Below are positions 1-8,145 of a stretch of 27,575 bases of DNA, in pieces (within the stretch, counting starts at the first letter, position 1; every line of letters starts with the position of its first letter). Source of the DNA: RGIG464 sp045643185 (GTDB lineage: Bacteria > Myxococcota_A > Bradymonadia > UBA4248); contig JAZUKH010000105.1 in NCBI GenBank assembly GCA_045643185.1, positions 1 through 27,575 on the forward strand. The letters are read 5' to 3'. The notes below the pieces were generated by a model. It made no database searches and was not told the DNA's origin. It saw only the letters and a list, made by a program, of their open reading frames with translations. Position numbers and translations under genes: made by a program.

Positions 1-114
1 CTCAGCGCGGTCTGCACGGCTCAGCGCGGTCTGCACGGCTCAGCGCGGTCTGCACGGCTCAGCGCGGTCTGCACGGCTCAGCGCGGTCTGCACGGCTCAG
101 CGCGGTCTGCACGG
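1..114. repeat. Six tandem copies of a 19-bp unit
   Basis: Six identical head-to-tail copies of the unit CTCAGCGCGGTCTGCACGG start at 1, 20, 39, 58, 77 and 96. The array begins at the first base of the window, so it probably extends further left. The unit length is not a multiple of three and I see no gene through it. There are no spacers, so it is not a CRISPR array. Perfect identity suggests recent slippage or gene-conversion-type expansion. Confidence 0.95.
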
Positions 115-164
115 TCTACACGTTACAACTCAGCAGAGGAAGCATCGTATGGTCAGAAATGCAA

Positions 165-255
165 AATCTCAGCCGTAGCGAAGCCGAAGGCAAGCAGGCT
201 GAGATTGAGCGAGCGGACGCGATTTGTTCGAAGCCGAAGGCAAGTTCGCGGCCGC
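165..255. repeat. Pair of hairpin repeats sharing a 16-nt loop motif
   Basis: The first hairpin (165-206) has a perfect 10-bp stem, AATCTCAGCC with GGCTGAGATT. The second (about 213-255) has a GCGG..GCGA / TCGC..CCGC stem. Both loops contain the same 16-mer CGAAGCCGAAGGCAAG, at 179-194 and 229-244. The stems differ while the loop is conserved, which is the opposite of simple duplication and hints at a repeat family. Together with the hairpin at 310-352 they form a small cluster of secondary-structure elements. Confidence 0.7.
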
Positions 256-309
256 CGACTCCAAAATTTAATTTACGATGATCTACCTTAACTGTTCCTG
301 TATTTGATA

Positions 310-352
310 CGGCCGTGTGGCATGTTTGAGCGAAGCGAGTTCCACACGGCCG
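310..352. repeat. Hairpin with 11-bp stem and GCGAAGC loop
   Basis: CGGCCGTGTGG (310-320) pairs perfectly with CCACACGGCCG (342-352) around a loop holding GAGCGAAGCGAG. The GCGAAGC heptamer is known to form an unusually stable DNA mini-hairpin. A run of A follows on the plus strand. Nearby, 410-425 is a perfect 16-nt palindrome, GCAGGCCTAGGCCTGC. Confidence 0.7.
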
Positions 353-1097
353 ACAAAAAAAGCGCCGGGGGATGCAAGGGAGCCGGGCGCCAGCGGCCCC
401 CTGCGCGCCGCAGGCCTAGGCCTGCTTAAAATACAAAATGCTCAAAGATCAACGCAAAATCTAAAACAAATTATGATCCCCACCTGAGTTGTAACATTTG
501 TATTATCATATAATTTATCATATAATTCATTTAATATTGCCAAAATATCAGATATAGACTTACTTTCATCCTCAATTTTTGATTTAATTTCAGCAGTCGT
601 CATTCTGGCATTATTATTAAAATGTAACGTACGATATGATGTTGCGTTATTCTTCAGCCGAGGCCTTTCATTGCCTGATCATAAAGACGTGCTCACTCGC
701 CTCCGAGCCGCACAAAGCCAAGGTTGATACATGCCTACCCCAAATGCCTCACAATTATCTACCTATTACCCCATAGCGACTAACAAACTACCATACAAAC
801 TACCAAACGACCTCACCAGCGACGTCCCCCCGACGCACCGCAGGCCCTGACTTGCACAATACGCTAGATCAGCCTCCAAAACATGACACGCTTGGCAGAC
901 AACTACCCTAAAACAACATTGTTCTGTCACACCTAACGCCACAAAAGGTTCAAAAACACGTCCCCAGTTTAGGGATCATTCTTCGTTTTTTAGCGGCGCA
1001 CAAAACTCGTCAAAGCAACGCTATTATTAGAAAATCCACTCGTTTATCAAATTTTCACTCAAAATAGCCAACGGCTGTTTCGTTCTTAAATTTTCAC
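353..1097. other. Mostly non-coding, AT-rich stretch before the first lipoprotein gene
   Basis: Apart from the GC-rich palindrome at 410-425 and the doubtful small minus-strand ORF at 442-603, I see no gene, RNA gene or clear repeat here. Base composition drops sharply after about 430, so the GC-rich repeat cluster to the left and this AT-rich DNA look like different segments. Confidence 0.5.
442..603 (-). CDS. Possible 53-residue hypothetical protein or gene remnant
   Basis: An ATG at 603 opens a 53-codon frame whose first 40 residues look protein-like. They begin MTTAEIKSKIEDESKSISD and continue with a leucine/isoleucine-rich amphipathic helix (ILAILNELYDKLYD). The last residues (IIICFRFCVDL) look less natural and may be read past a lost end. 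I see no convincing SD before the ATG. It is AT-rich, unlike the main genes, and sits alone between repeats, so a decayed gene start is as likely as a real small gene. I do not recognise a family. Confidence 0.25.
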   Translation of the reverse strand: MTTAEIKSKIEDESKSISDILAILNELYDKLYDNTNVTTQVGIIICFRFCVDL

Positions 1098-1114
1098 TTG
1101 GCACGTCTTCTGCA
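1098..1114 (+). promoter_or_regulatory. Sigma-54-type promoter for the cysteine-rich lipoprotein
   Basis: TTGGCAC GTCTT CTGCA matches the -24/-12 consensus TTGGCAC-N5-TTGCA at all but one base. The invariant GG (1100-1101) and GC (1112-1113) are separated by exactly 10 bases, as required. It points toward the gene starting at 1202, with a predicted transcript start near 1125 and a leader of about 75 nt. Control by an enhancer-binding protein would follow if the site is real. Assigning it to this gene is inference from position. Confidence 0.6.
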
Positions 1115-1201
1115 AAACACCACTGACGTCTGAAACAACGCGTTCAGATACTTCACGATTTAACGACTCGTCTTACGAGACACCAATACAGGAGTACTAC
1201 C

Positions 1202-2206
1202 ATGAGAAACTTTTTTATGATCGCCCTTACCGCTCTTGCTCTTTGTTCACTAAGCGCTTGCTATACATGCGATGATTACTCATGCGACTGTGGGCGAGGT
1301 GGAGGTGACTGTGACTGGGATTGGGATTGGGAGTACAATCCTGGACTCAGCAATGGTATTTCTTGTTCATGGGATGACAATTGCGTCAGTGGCCATTGTG
1401 CCTACGTCGGCGCCGTAGACGATAATATTTGTGTCGACTCCGAATGTTATTATCATGGCAAATGTGATCAATACAAACCGCGTGAAAACGGCGCAGCCTG
1501 CAACTGGGATAATGAATGTCTGAGCAAATACTGCGTATTCCTCGACGTCCAGGGCTACACTTGCGTTGACTACAGTTGCTACCTCTACGGCAATTGCGAC
1601 CAGTTCATCAACAAATCGGATGACAAAGCCGACAACAATAACGACGACATCGGTTCGAGCTGCACGCGTTGCGACAAAGATGATCAGATCTTCTCCTGCT
1701 CACGCGACGTCGAATGTGGCGACAACAAGCTTTGCAACGAAGGCAAATGCGTTGACGTCGAATGCCGCGAAAACGCCGATTGTAAGAACGCAGGCGATAT
1801 GTGCGCAGAAGGTCGTTGCATCCCGTGCCAGACCGATGTTTGTGACACCAGTCGCGAGATCGAATGCGTCTTCAGTTCACAGTGCGAAAGCGGTCTTTGC
1901 GTTGACGGAGCCTGCCTCGCTGCTGGCAAATGCGTCATCGACAGCAACTGCGCTGACGGTCAGATCTGCCTCGACGGCGAATGCCTCGCCCGCCCTGAAT
2001 GCCTCAGCGACGCTGAATGCGGCGACGGACGTATCTGCAACGCTTCACACGAATGTGAAGACGATGTCGAATGCCGTGCTGACGCCGATTGTGGCAACGG
2101 AATGCTCTGCCTCAACAATATGTGCGCTCAGTGCCGTCTTAGCTGCGAATGCCCCAACGAAGGCGACATCTGCATGAACGGCGCCTGCGTCGCCAGTGGC
2201 AAATAA
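1202..2206 (+). CDS. Cysteine-rich lipoprotein with tandem four-Cys modules
   Basis: The protein has 334 residues. AGGAG at 1190-1194 lies 7 nt before the ATG. Residues 1-20 form a lipoprotein signal with lipobox L17-S18-A19-C20, so the mature protein should be lipid-anchored. An Asp/Trp-rich linker (DWDWDWEYN) is followed by two copies of a ~40-residue unit (about 53-133) ending CYYHGKCDQ and CYLYGNCDQ. After an Asn/Asp-rich hinge come about six tandem modules of the form C-x5-C-x5-C-x4-C (about residues 166-330), for example CVIDSNCADGQICLDGEC. Such short disulfide knots are typical of exported Myxococcota/Bradymonadota proteins and probably form a rigid extracellular stalk. No enzyme motif is visible. 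The gene stands alone, with a sigma-54-like promoter before it and a terminator after it. The specific role is unknown. Confidence 0.9.
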   Translation: MRNFFMIALTALALCSLSACYTCDDYSCDCGRGGGDCDWDWDWEYNPGLSNGISCSWDDNCVSGHCAYVGAVDDNICVDSECYYHGKCDQYKPRENGAACNWDNECLSKYCVFLDVQGYTCVDYSCYLYGNCDQFINKSDDKADNNNDDIGSSCTRCDKDDQIFSCSRDVECGDNKLCNEGKCVDVECRENADCKNAGDMCAEGRCIPCQTDVCDTSREIECVFSSQCESGLCVDGACLAAGKCVIDSNCADGQICLDGECLARPECLSDAECGDGRICNASHECEDDVECRADADCGNGMLCLNNMCAQCRLSCECPNEGDICMNGACVASGK

Positions 2207-2240
2207 GTCACACAATAGCTTTTCCTGCGATATCCCTTAA

Positions 2241-2276
2241 AAGCCCATGTCCTTCGACGACATGGGCTTTTTTTTT
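2241..2276 (+). terminator. Rho-independent terminator after the lipoprotein gene
   Basis: AAGCCCATGTC pairs with GACATGGGCTT around a TTCG-type loop and is followed by a long T run. It lies 35 bases after the stop at 2206 and is a textbook intrinsic terminator. Confidence 0.92.
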
Positions 2277-2511
2277 GCCATGACCGATCTGTCAAAAACA
2301 CCTCAACGTGTCTGACAAATTCGTCATAGTTAATTCCCAAATTCTGTTTATATTATTCTGCACTTTTATACCTACATGTAACCCCAATTTTGCATACACC
2401 ACGTGGATTTACTTGATTTTTGACCCTCTTTGACTGATAAACGGCGCACTTGTTTTTGGGGCGTATGATAATTGCGCCATGTTTTACTTACCATCAGAAA
2501 AGGGAAAAAGA

Positions 2512-5019
2512 ATGGACCACAAAATTTTTATGTCTGAAGGCCAGTTTGCGTGTCAGGCTGACCGCTGCGAATTTTGCGAAGACAAACCGTGTATGAAAGC
2601 ATGTCCGGTCAACTGCTCACCGGCCGACTTTATCATGGCCGCCAAACAGGGCGAAAAGAGCGACTTTGCGCGCGCAGCCGCTGAGATCATGACGGCTAAC
2701 CCGATGGGCGGTGTTTGCGGTCTTATCTGCCCGAATGCCTACTGCCAGAAAGCCTGTAGCCACAACGCCCTTGATGGTTGCGCTGTTGAAATTCCCAAAA
2801 TGCAGGCCTATGTCATTGCCAAAGCCAAAGAACTCGGTGTCATGCCGAAGATCGCCCGTGCAGCCGCCAAAGGCAAATCCGTGGGCATCATCGGTGGTGG
2901 TCCTTCCGGTATCGCTGCCGCAGCCGTTCTTTCGCAGCGCGGCTACGACGTCACGATCTATGACCGCAACGACAAACTCGGTGGGGCGCTCAACCTCATT
3001 CCCGATGATCGTCTGCCCAAAGACGTCCTTGCTTCTGATATCGCTTGGGTGCTTGGCGCCACGGGCGTCAACGTCAAGACCGGCGTCAATGCCGACGCTG
3101 ACGACCTCGCCAAAAAACACGACGCCGTTCTCGTCACCGTCGGACGCTACAACCCCTACAAACTCAACATTCCGGGCGAAGACAAAGCCATGTATGGTAA
3201 CGCTTTCCTCGCAAGCCAGCCCCAAATTAAGGGCCGCACGGTCGTCATCGGTGGTGGTGCCATCGCCGTCGACTGCGCGCTCGAAGCACTCAAACTCGGT
3301 GCCTGCTGCGTCGAAATGATCGCAAACGAAAAATGGTCTGAACTTCCCCTCACGCCCAACGAAAAACACCACATCGAAGCCGCTGGCATCGAAGTCACCG
3401 GTCGTACACGCGTCACCGAGATCATCGTTAAAGACGGCGCCGTCGCTGGTATCAAAACGCGTCGCGTTCGCCTCAACGCCGAAAAATTCTCCATCCGTGA
3501 CTGCTCAGACATCGAAGGGTCCGATTGCACGATGAACAACGTCAAAAACGTCATCATCGCCATTGGTAACGGCTCCGAAGTCGCCATCGAAGACAAAAAA
3601 GGCGTCTTCTATGCGGGTGACTGCTGGGCCGGTCCTTCCACCGCCGTCGAAGCTGTCGCCACAGGTAAAAACGTCGCAGCCGCCATCGATGACTACCTCT
3701 CCGGTAAAGACCAGAAAATGCCCGAACGCGTCCGTCCCACCAAGAGCACCGTCAAACTCGATGGCTACAACGCAACGCCCGTCTCCCTCGAAACCGATTT
3801 CTTCGGCCGTAAACTGCCCAACCCCTTCCTTCTCTCCGCTGCGCCTCCTTCCGATGGCCTCAACCAGATGCGTCGTGCCCTCAAAGCCGGATGGGCTGGT
3901 GGTTTCATGAAGACCGCTTTCGACAGCGTCCCCATTCATATCCCCGCTGGTTACATGTTCCAGCTCGACAAAGAAACCTTCGCAAACTGCGATAACGTCT
4001 CAGAACACCCAATCAATCGTCTCTGCGCCGAAGTCAAAATCCTCCGCGAAGAATTCCCTGATCGCCTCATCGCCGTCTCTACGGGTGGCCCCGTCACCGG
4101 CAACGACGAACACGATCGCGCCGGCTGGCAGCACAACACCAAAAAACTCGAAGACGCGGGCTGCATGGCCATCGAATACTCCCTCTCTTGCCCGCAGGGC
4201 GGCGACGGCACCGAAGGCGATATCGTCTCACAGAACGCCGCGCTGACGGCTAAGATCATCGGCTGGGTCATGGAAGTTTCCAACCCCGAGATCCCCAAAC
4301 TCTTCAAACTCACGGCAGCTGTCACCAGCGTCGCAGCGATCCTCAAGGCCATCAAAGCCGTTCTCGACAAATATCCCAACAAAAAAGCCGGCGTCACGCT
4401 CGCAAACACCTTCCCCTCGTTCACCTTCCGCAAACACATCGACGGCAAAGAACACGAATGGGAACAGGGCGTCGTCATCGGTATGTCGGGACATGGCGTC
4501 ACCGCGATCTCCAACAGCTCACTCTGGAACGTCCGCAACTCCGGCGTCGCGGTCTCCGGTAACGGCGGCCCCATGAACTACAAAGATGCCGCTAACTTCC
4601 TCGCACTCGGCGCCATCAACGTTCAGTTCTGCACCATCGCCATGAAACACGGCGTCGGCATCATCAAACACCTCTGTGAAGGCGTCTCAAAGATGATGGA
4701 AGAACGCGGCATCAAATCGATCGATGAACTCATCGGACGCGCCAAAAACTCCCTCACCGACTTCATGGATCTCAGCCCCGTCAAACGCATCCCCGAGATC
4801 AACCGCGACCTCTGCACCGACTGCGGAAACTGCACCCGTTGCTCCTACTTCGGCCTCATTCGCGAAGCCGACGGCACCATCAAAGCACACGCCGAAAACT
4901 GCGTCGGTTGCACCATCTGCGCTCAGAAATGTATGGCAAAAGCCATCACGATGCGCGATCGCACCGCCGAAGAACTCGCCGCGTACCCCGATCCCCTCAT
5001 CGGTTGGGAAAACAAGTAA
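2512..5019 (+). CDS. Fused DPYD-like (PreT-PreA type) FAD/FMN/ferredoxin oxidoreductase
   Basis: The predicted protein has 835 residues. I start at the ATG at 2512 because AAAAGGG lies 7 nt upstream; the ATG at 2479 has no SD. Domains run in the order of dihydropyrimidine dehydrogenase. First is an N-terminal Fe-S domain (Cys 14, 19, 22, 27, 31, 35, then a CGLICPNAYCQKAC cluster). Two Rossmann folds follow, GIIGGGPSG at 125-133 for FAD and VVIGGGAIA at 244-252 for NAD(P)H. An FMN TIM-barrel starts near 424 (VSLETDFFGRKLPNPF). The C-terminal 2x[4Fe-4S] ferredoxin has Cys 768/771/774/778 and 797/800/803/807. Bacteria usually split this as PreT and PreA; here it is one chain as in eukaryotic DPYD. 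The FMN-domain loop after SLSCPQGG has Val/Ser, not the catalytic Cys of mammalian DPYD, so reduction of uracil or thymine is plausible but unproven. It is cytoplasmic and transcribed alone. Confidence 0.88.
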   Translation: MDHKIFMSEGQFACQADRCEFCEDKPCMKACPVNCSPADFIMAAKQGEKSDFARAAAEIMTANPMGGVCGLICPNAYCQKACSHNALDGCAVEIPKMQAYVIAKAKELGVMPKIARAAAKGKSVGIIGGGPSGIAAAAVLSQRGYDVTIYDRNDKLGGALNLIPDDRLPKDVLASDIAWVLGATGVNVKTGVNADADDLAKKHDAVLVTVGRYNPYKLNIPGEDKAMYGNAFLASQPQIKGRTVVIGGGAIAVDCALEALKLGACCVEMIANEKWSELPLTPNEKHHIEAAGIEVTGRTRVTEIIVKDGAVAGIKTRRVRLNAEKFSIRDCSDIEGSDCTMNNVKNVIIAIGNGSEVAIEDKKGVFYAGDCWAGPSTAVEAVATGKNVAAAIDDYLSGKDQKMPERVRPTKSTVKLDGYNATPVSLETDFFGRKLPNPFLLSAAPPSDGLNQMRRALKAGWAGGFMKTAFDSVPIHIPAGYMFQLDKETFANCDNVSEHPINRLCAEVKILREEFPDRLIAVSTGGPVTGNDEHDRAGWQHNTKKLEDAGCMAIEYSLSCPQGGDGTEGDIVSQNAALTAKIIGWVMEVSNPEIPKLFKLTAAVTSVAAILKAIKAVLDKYPNKKAGVTLANTFPSFTFRKHIDGKEHEWEQGVVIGMSGHGVTAISNSSLWNVRNSGVAVSGNGGPMNYKDAANFLALGAINVQFCTIAMKHGVGIIKHLCEGVSKMMEERGIKSIDELIGRAKNSLTDFMDLSPVKRIPEINRDLCTDCGNCTRCSYFGLIREADGTIKAHAENCVGCTICAQKCMAKAITMRDRTAEELAAYPDPLIGWENK

Positions 5020-5037
5020 GTTTTAATATGTAATTCC

Positions 5038-5077
5038 GCCATGTTGCGGCGTGTACACACCTGCACCGCAACATGGC
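5038..5077 (+). repeat. 12-bp stem hairpin after the oxidoreductase gene
   Basis: GCCATGTTGCGG (5038-5049) pairs perfectly with CCGCAACATGGC (5066-5077) around a 16-nt loop. It lies 19 bases after the stop and just before the terminator, so it may protect the 3' end of the mRNA. There is no T run of its own. Confidence 0.75.
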
Positions 5078-5080
5078 TCT

Positions 5081-5115
5081 AACGCCGCTATTCTGCACAA
5101 TATGCGGCGTTTTTT
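5081..5115 (+). terminator. Rho-independent terminator of the DPYD-like gene
   Basis: AACGCCGC (5081-5088) pairs with GCGGCGTT (5104-5111), followed by T residues. It comes immediately after the 12-bp hairpin, so the transcript would end with two stacked stem-loops. Confidence 0.88.
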
Positions 5116-5246
5116 ATCGCACTCGGCCATTGGTCGTCGATATTGTGTTCGTTAAACCAAATTTCGAGTTTTTACGATCTTTTGAGACGCTTGCAATATA
5201 TGCAAATCAAATTTGCGCTTGCGCCTCACTACAATGAAATTTAACA

Positions 5247-5414
5247 ATGAATTTCAAATTCATTAATATACTTAAATCCATTCTCATTCTGGTTTTGTCT
5301 GGGCTCGTATGCGGATGCCATTCGGAAGTCTCCACCATTGAAAAGCCACAAGGTACTTCTCCAATGAATCATGAAACAGAGTATTTCATAACTGGCACAA
5401 TTAAGTATTTGTAA
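5247..5414 (+). CDS. Small 55-residue lipoprotein-like peptide
   Basis: The reading frame starts at the ATG at 5247. It encodes a basic start, a hydrophobic segment (ILKSILILVLSGL) and a lipobox-like V21-C22-G23-C24, followed by a short polar tail ending TGTIKYL. This is the shape of a small exported lipoprotein. No strong SD is visible. Its stop overlaps the next start in a TAATG (5412-5416), which suggests translational coupling. Alternatively this and the next frame could be one protein split by a frameshift. The region is AT-rich, unlike the flanking housekeeping genes. The family is not recognised. Confidence 0.5.
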   Translation: MNFKFINILKSILILVLSGLVCGCHSEVSTIEKPQGTSPMNHETEYFITGTIKYL

Positions 5415-5638
5415 TGGATATCAGCAAGACAAGCCGAGTTAAGAAAATGACAACGTATGTTAATTCGGTCACACCTGAGGATGCGTCGAATAGTATTTCA
5501 CAGGAAAATCAAAGGTTTGTTAGAAATCCAGCAATCGAATCAGATTATTCCCTTGAACCTGGACAACGCGTTCGTATAGCAGTGCCAGATTTATTTGCCC
5601 CAGAACTGCTTCGAATCAACTCAATTGAACGGTTATAA
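5414..5638 (+). CDS. Hypothetical 74-residue protein coupled to the small lipoprotein
   Basis: The start codon overlaps the previous stop by one base (TAATG), so ribosomes finishing the lipoprotein could reinitiate here. The product is polar, without signal peptide or membrane segment. Its C-terminal part (LEPGQRVRIAVPDLFAPELL) looks like a small beta-rich fold. I recognise no family. An internal ATG at codon 12 is an alternative start. If the overlap is in fact a frameshift, this would be the C-terminal part of the exported protein and the pair would be a pseudogene. Confidence 0.4.
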   Translation: MDISKTSRVKKMTTYVNSVTPEDASNSISQENQRFVRNPAIESDYSLEPGQRVRIAVPDLFAPELLRINSIERL

Positions 5639-5733
5639 TTAGTTATCCAATAACCTATTTATAAATTCGAGCCAGCTATTCTTCAAATTTTCGTGAGACA
5701 GCAATATTGAACATTAGCATTGGTTATATTACG

Positions 5734-5910
5734 ATGAGCGAAAAATTCAAACAGTCGAACGTTAACGACGAACTGCAATGTGCAGAGCTAACGAGTACGA
5801 AAGAAGCTATGATGTTTATGGATTACAACAAACATCGCTATGCGTGGTTAGATAACGCAGAAGACTGTGAGGACGCGATCCGATACATCTGGCAGAAATG
5901 GAAAGAATAG
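5734..5910 (+). CDS. Hypothetical 58-residue acidic protein
   Basis: The frame can start at ATG 5734 (MSEKFKQ) or at TTG 5707, nine codons earlier; neither has a clear SD. The product is soluble and acidic, with a C-terminal region rich in aromatic residues (HRYAWLDNAEDCEDAIRYIWQKW). It resembles a small helical adaptor but I recognise no family. It ends 34 bases before the next gene, which has a strong SD, so the two may be cotranscribed. It belongs to a run of short, AT-rich orphan genes ahead of the AAA/nuclease gene. Confidence 0.45.
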   Translation: MSEKFKQSNVNDELQCAELTSTKEAMMFMDYNKHRYAWLDNAEDCEDAIRYIWQKWKE

Positions 5911-5944
5911 TACAATCAACAACAAACGATAAGGAGAAATTAAT

Positions 5945-6376
5945 ATGAATAATAGCTGTTACAATTACAACCCTACAACGAAATTGATCATTATTGATAA
6001 GCTGAATACAATTCAGCAACTTCTGAAATACCTTATTGTGGATACAACGAAAAGCAATGACGAACAGATATGCCGCAATATGATCAAAGACTTCAATTCG
6101 GCAAAGCGATTCTTCTGCTACGATATGCAAAACGCCATCAGCAGTGTGATTGAATACGAAGGCGGTGAGGCGATATTCATTCCTCAATCGCTTTCGTCGC
6201 ACGCTCCGTCAATGATTGCAAAGATGGAAACGTATGTGGATAAAAACATGAGTATCGTGGACGAACTGGAAATCGACGGCGCGGTGGATCTGTGCGACAT
6301 TCGCAACGCTGGCGATATTATTGACAAGGTGCGACGCGAACTCAAGAAGACGATACAGATGTGTTTGGAACTCTAA
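5945..6376 (+). CDS. Hypothetical 143-residue helical protein
   Basis: AAGGAG at 5931-5936 is 8 nt before the ATG, which fixes the start. The product is a soluble, mostly helical protein: IIIDKLNTIQQLLKYLIV near the N-terminus and IIDKVRRELKKTIQMCLEL at the C-terminus look like amphipathic helices. There is no signal peptide, transmembrane segment or catalytic motif that I can see. It lies immediately left of a bulged-G hairpin repeat and of the AAA/PD-(D/E)XK gene, in the same orientation. Position hints at a joint accessory or defence role, but nothing in the sequence proves that. Confidence 0.6.
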   Translation: MNNSCYNYNPTTKLIIIDKLNTIQQLLKYLIVDTTKSNDEQICRNMIKDFNSAKRFFCYDMQNAISSVIEYEGGEAIFIPQSLSSHAPSMIAKMETYVDKNMSIVDELEIDGAVDLCDIRNAGDIIDKVRRELKKTIQMCLEL

Positions 6377-6401
6377 AATAAGGACGGCGCAAATATAAAA
6401 T

Positions 6402-6438
6402 GAGGCCGTATGCCGGAACGGCATAGGCCGAAGCGACG
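6402..6438. repeat. Bulged-G hairpin repeat, left flank of the AAA/nuclease gene
   Basis: GGCC, an unpaired G, TAT, GCC, a GGAAC loop, GGC, ATA, GGCC (6404-6429) forms a continuous stem with one bulged G. The 37-nt block 6402-6438 recurs exactly at 8308-8344, on the other side of the AAA/PD-(D/E)XK gene and in the same orientation. It is followed by GCGAAATAGGCGGCG (about 6437-6451), a right half of the longer elements seen near 8344-8403. Confidence 0.85.
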
Positions 6439-6548
6439 CGAAATAGGCGGCGACCACACAAAAATCCACGCGCTTTCCCATTTTAGCCAAGGCGTGCTAG
6501 AATAAATTTTAGGTGTATCGAGCATCTTCGCCTGGGGAGGGCATACGC

Positions 6549-8135
6549 ATGAGTCTTTTTCTCAACAGTGGCAATGACAGTTTCCAAATCTCGCTCAATT
6601 CAGAGATCTACGTCGACAAAACCGGTATTCTCAAGCATCTCAATCGATGGATAAATACTGAGGATCGCTACATGTGCGTCAGCCGCTCGCGGCGTTTTGG
6701 AAAAACCGTGACCGCCAGAATGCTCGAAGCCTATTACTGCCGAACGTGCGATTCGCACGAAATGTTTGCACCGTTTGAGATCGCAAAAGATTCGTCGTTT
6801 GAAACACATATCAACAAGTACGAAGTCATCAGCTTTGATGTGCAGACTTTTATGCTCGTGGGTCAAGATATTACAAAATTTATCGATCGCATTTGCTCTG
6901 CAATTCACAAAGAACTCGCTGCGGCCTGGCCAAATATTCTAAAAAATAAGAAACTAGAGTTACCTGAAGAACTTTCGCTCATCGCCGACCAAACTGGCAC
7001 AAAATTCGTCATCATCATCGACGAATGGGACGCTATTTTCCGAAATCGTCCTGATGATACACTTACGCAAAATGCCTGGATCCACTTTTTACGCGATTTA
7101 TTTAAACAAAAATCTTCAGAAAAATATATTGCACTCGCCTATTTGACCGGCATTTTGCCCGTTAAGAAATATAAAACCCAGTCCTCACTCAATAATTTTA
7201 AAGAATATACCATGATTCGGCCGCTGATGCTGGCGCCATACGTCGGCATTCGACAGTGTGAAGTCGATGAACTCTGCAAACAATATCAGATGGATCGCGC
7301 GCAAGCCACTTACTGGTACGATGGTTATCAATTCCATAACGAAGCCCATGTCTACAATCCCTGTTCGCTCGTGCAGGCCATGCAAAACCGAGAATTTGGC
7401 AGCTACTGGACGGCGACGGCGTCATTCGAATCACTGCTCGATTTTATCAATGCTGACCTCGACGGAATCTATTCCGATGTACAATTTCTCATTGCCGGCG
7501 GTCGCGTCCCCGTCAATACGACGTCTTATGATAATTCATTTACCACACCCAAATGCAAAGACGACGCTTTTACCTGCCTCATTCACATCGGCTACCTCGG
7601 CTATGACACCGAAACCAGCGAAGTTTTTATTCCAAACGAAGAAGTGCGCATTGCATTTAGAGATGCCCTGCGCGTATGCACCTGGCCCGATGCCATCAAG
7701 CCCTGGCAGCGATCACAACGATTTATCAACGCCATTTTAAGCGAAGACAACGAAACTGTCGCCCGCATGGTCGAAGAAACCCACCAGAATATGACGTCGA
7801 TCCTTCGATATAATAACGAAAATGCGCTTTCATGCGTCATTTCTGTTTTATGTATTGCTATCGAAAATCAATATAAAATTATTCGCGAAATGCCCACAGG
7901 CAAAGGCTTTGCCGACATCGTACTCATTCCAAAGCCAAAAACGATGAACCCCGCTATTGTCATCGAACTCAAATTTAAACAGGATGTCAAAGCCGCCATC
8001 GACCAGATTCGAGAAAACAAATATCCCGATGATATTAAAGACTTTTATGGCGAAGTCATCATCGTCGGCATCAGTTACAACAAACGAAAAGCTCACGAAT
8101 GCTTTGTCGAACGATTTGAACGAGAAGATATGTAA
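6549..8135 (+). CDS. AAA-ATPase-like protein with C-terminal PD-(D/E)XK nuclease domain
   Basis: The predicted protein has 528 residues. I start at ATG 6549, which has GGGGAGGG just upstream, rather than at GTG 6513. The N-terminal AAA-ATPase-like domain begins YVDKTG and has a Walker A-like SRSRRFGKT (45-53) and a Walker B VIIIDEWDAIF with D158-E159. The C-terminal domain has D456 (FADIVLIP) and E473-L-K475 (VIELKFK), which fit the D...ExK core of PD-(D/E)XK nucleases (DUF1703 type), followed by the usual QI..NKY and VGISYN ending. This family is strongly expanded in gut and other anaerobes, and its biological role is not settled; defence, toxin or mobile-element functions are only proposals. 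The gene is flanked by identical hairpin repeats (6402-6438, 8308-8344). It is cytoplasmic. Confidence 0.88.
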   Translation: MSLFLNSGNDSFQISLNSEIYVDKTGILKHLNRWINTEDRYMCVSRSRRFGKTVTARMLEAYYCRTCDSHEMFAPFEIAKDSSFETHINKYEVISFDVQTFMLVGQDITKFIDRICSAIHKELAAAWPNILKNKKLELPEELSLIADQTGTKFVIIIDEWDAIFRNRPDDTLTQNAWIHFLRDLFKQKSSEKYIALAYLTGILPVKKYKTQSSLNNFKEYTMIRPLMLAPYVGIRQCEVDELCKQYQMDRAQATYWYDGYQFHNEAHVYNPCSLVQAMQNREFGSYWTATASFESLLDFINADLDGIYSDVQFLIAGGRVPVNTTSYDNSFTTPKCKDDAFTCLIHIGYLGYDTETSEVFIPNEEVRIAFRDALRVCTWPDAIKPWQRSQRFINAILSEDNETVARMVEETHQNMTSILRYNNENALSCVISVLCIAIENQYKIIREMPTGKGFADIVLIPKPKTMNPAIVIELKFKQDVKAAIDQIRENKYPDDIKDFYGEVIIVGISYNKRKAHECFVERFEREDM

Positions 8136-8145
8136 TATGATCCCG

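Noticed and set aside
1..114. CRISPR array
   Set aside because: The 19-bp units abut without spacers and no cas gene is present.
2617..3372. 251-codon minus-strand frame opposite the DPYD-like gene
   Set aside because: It lies wholly inside a gene with intact Fe-S, FAD and NAD(P)H motifs and shows no domain of its own.
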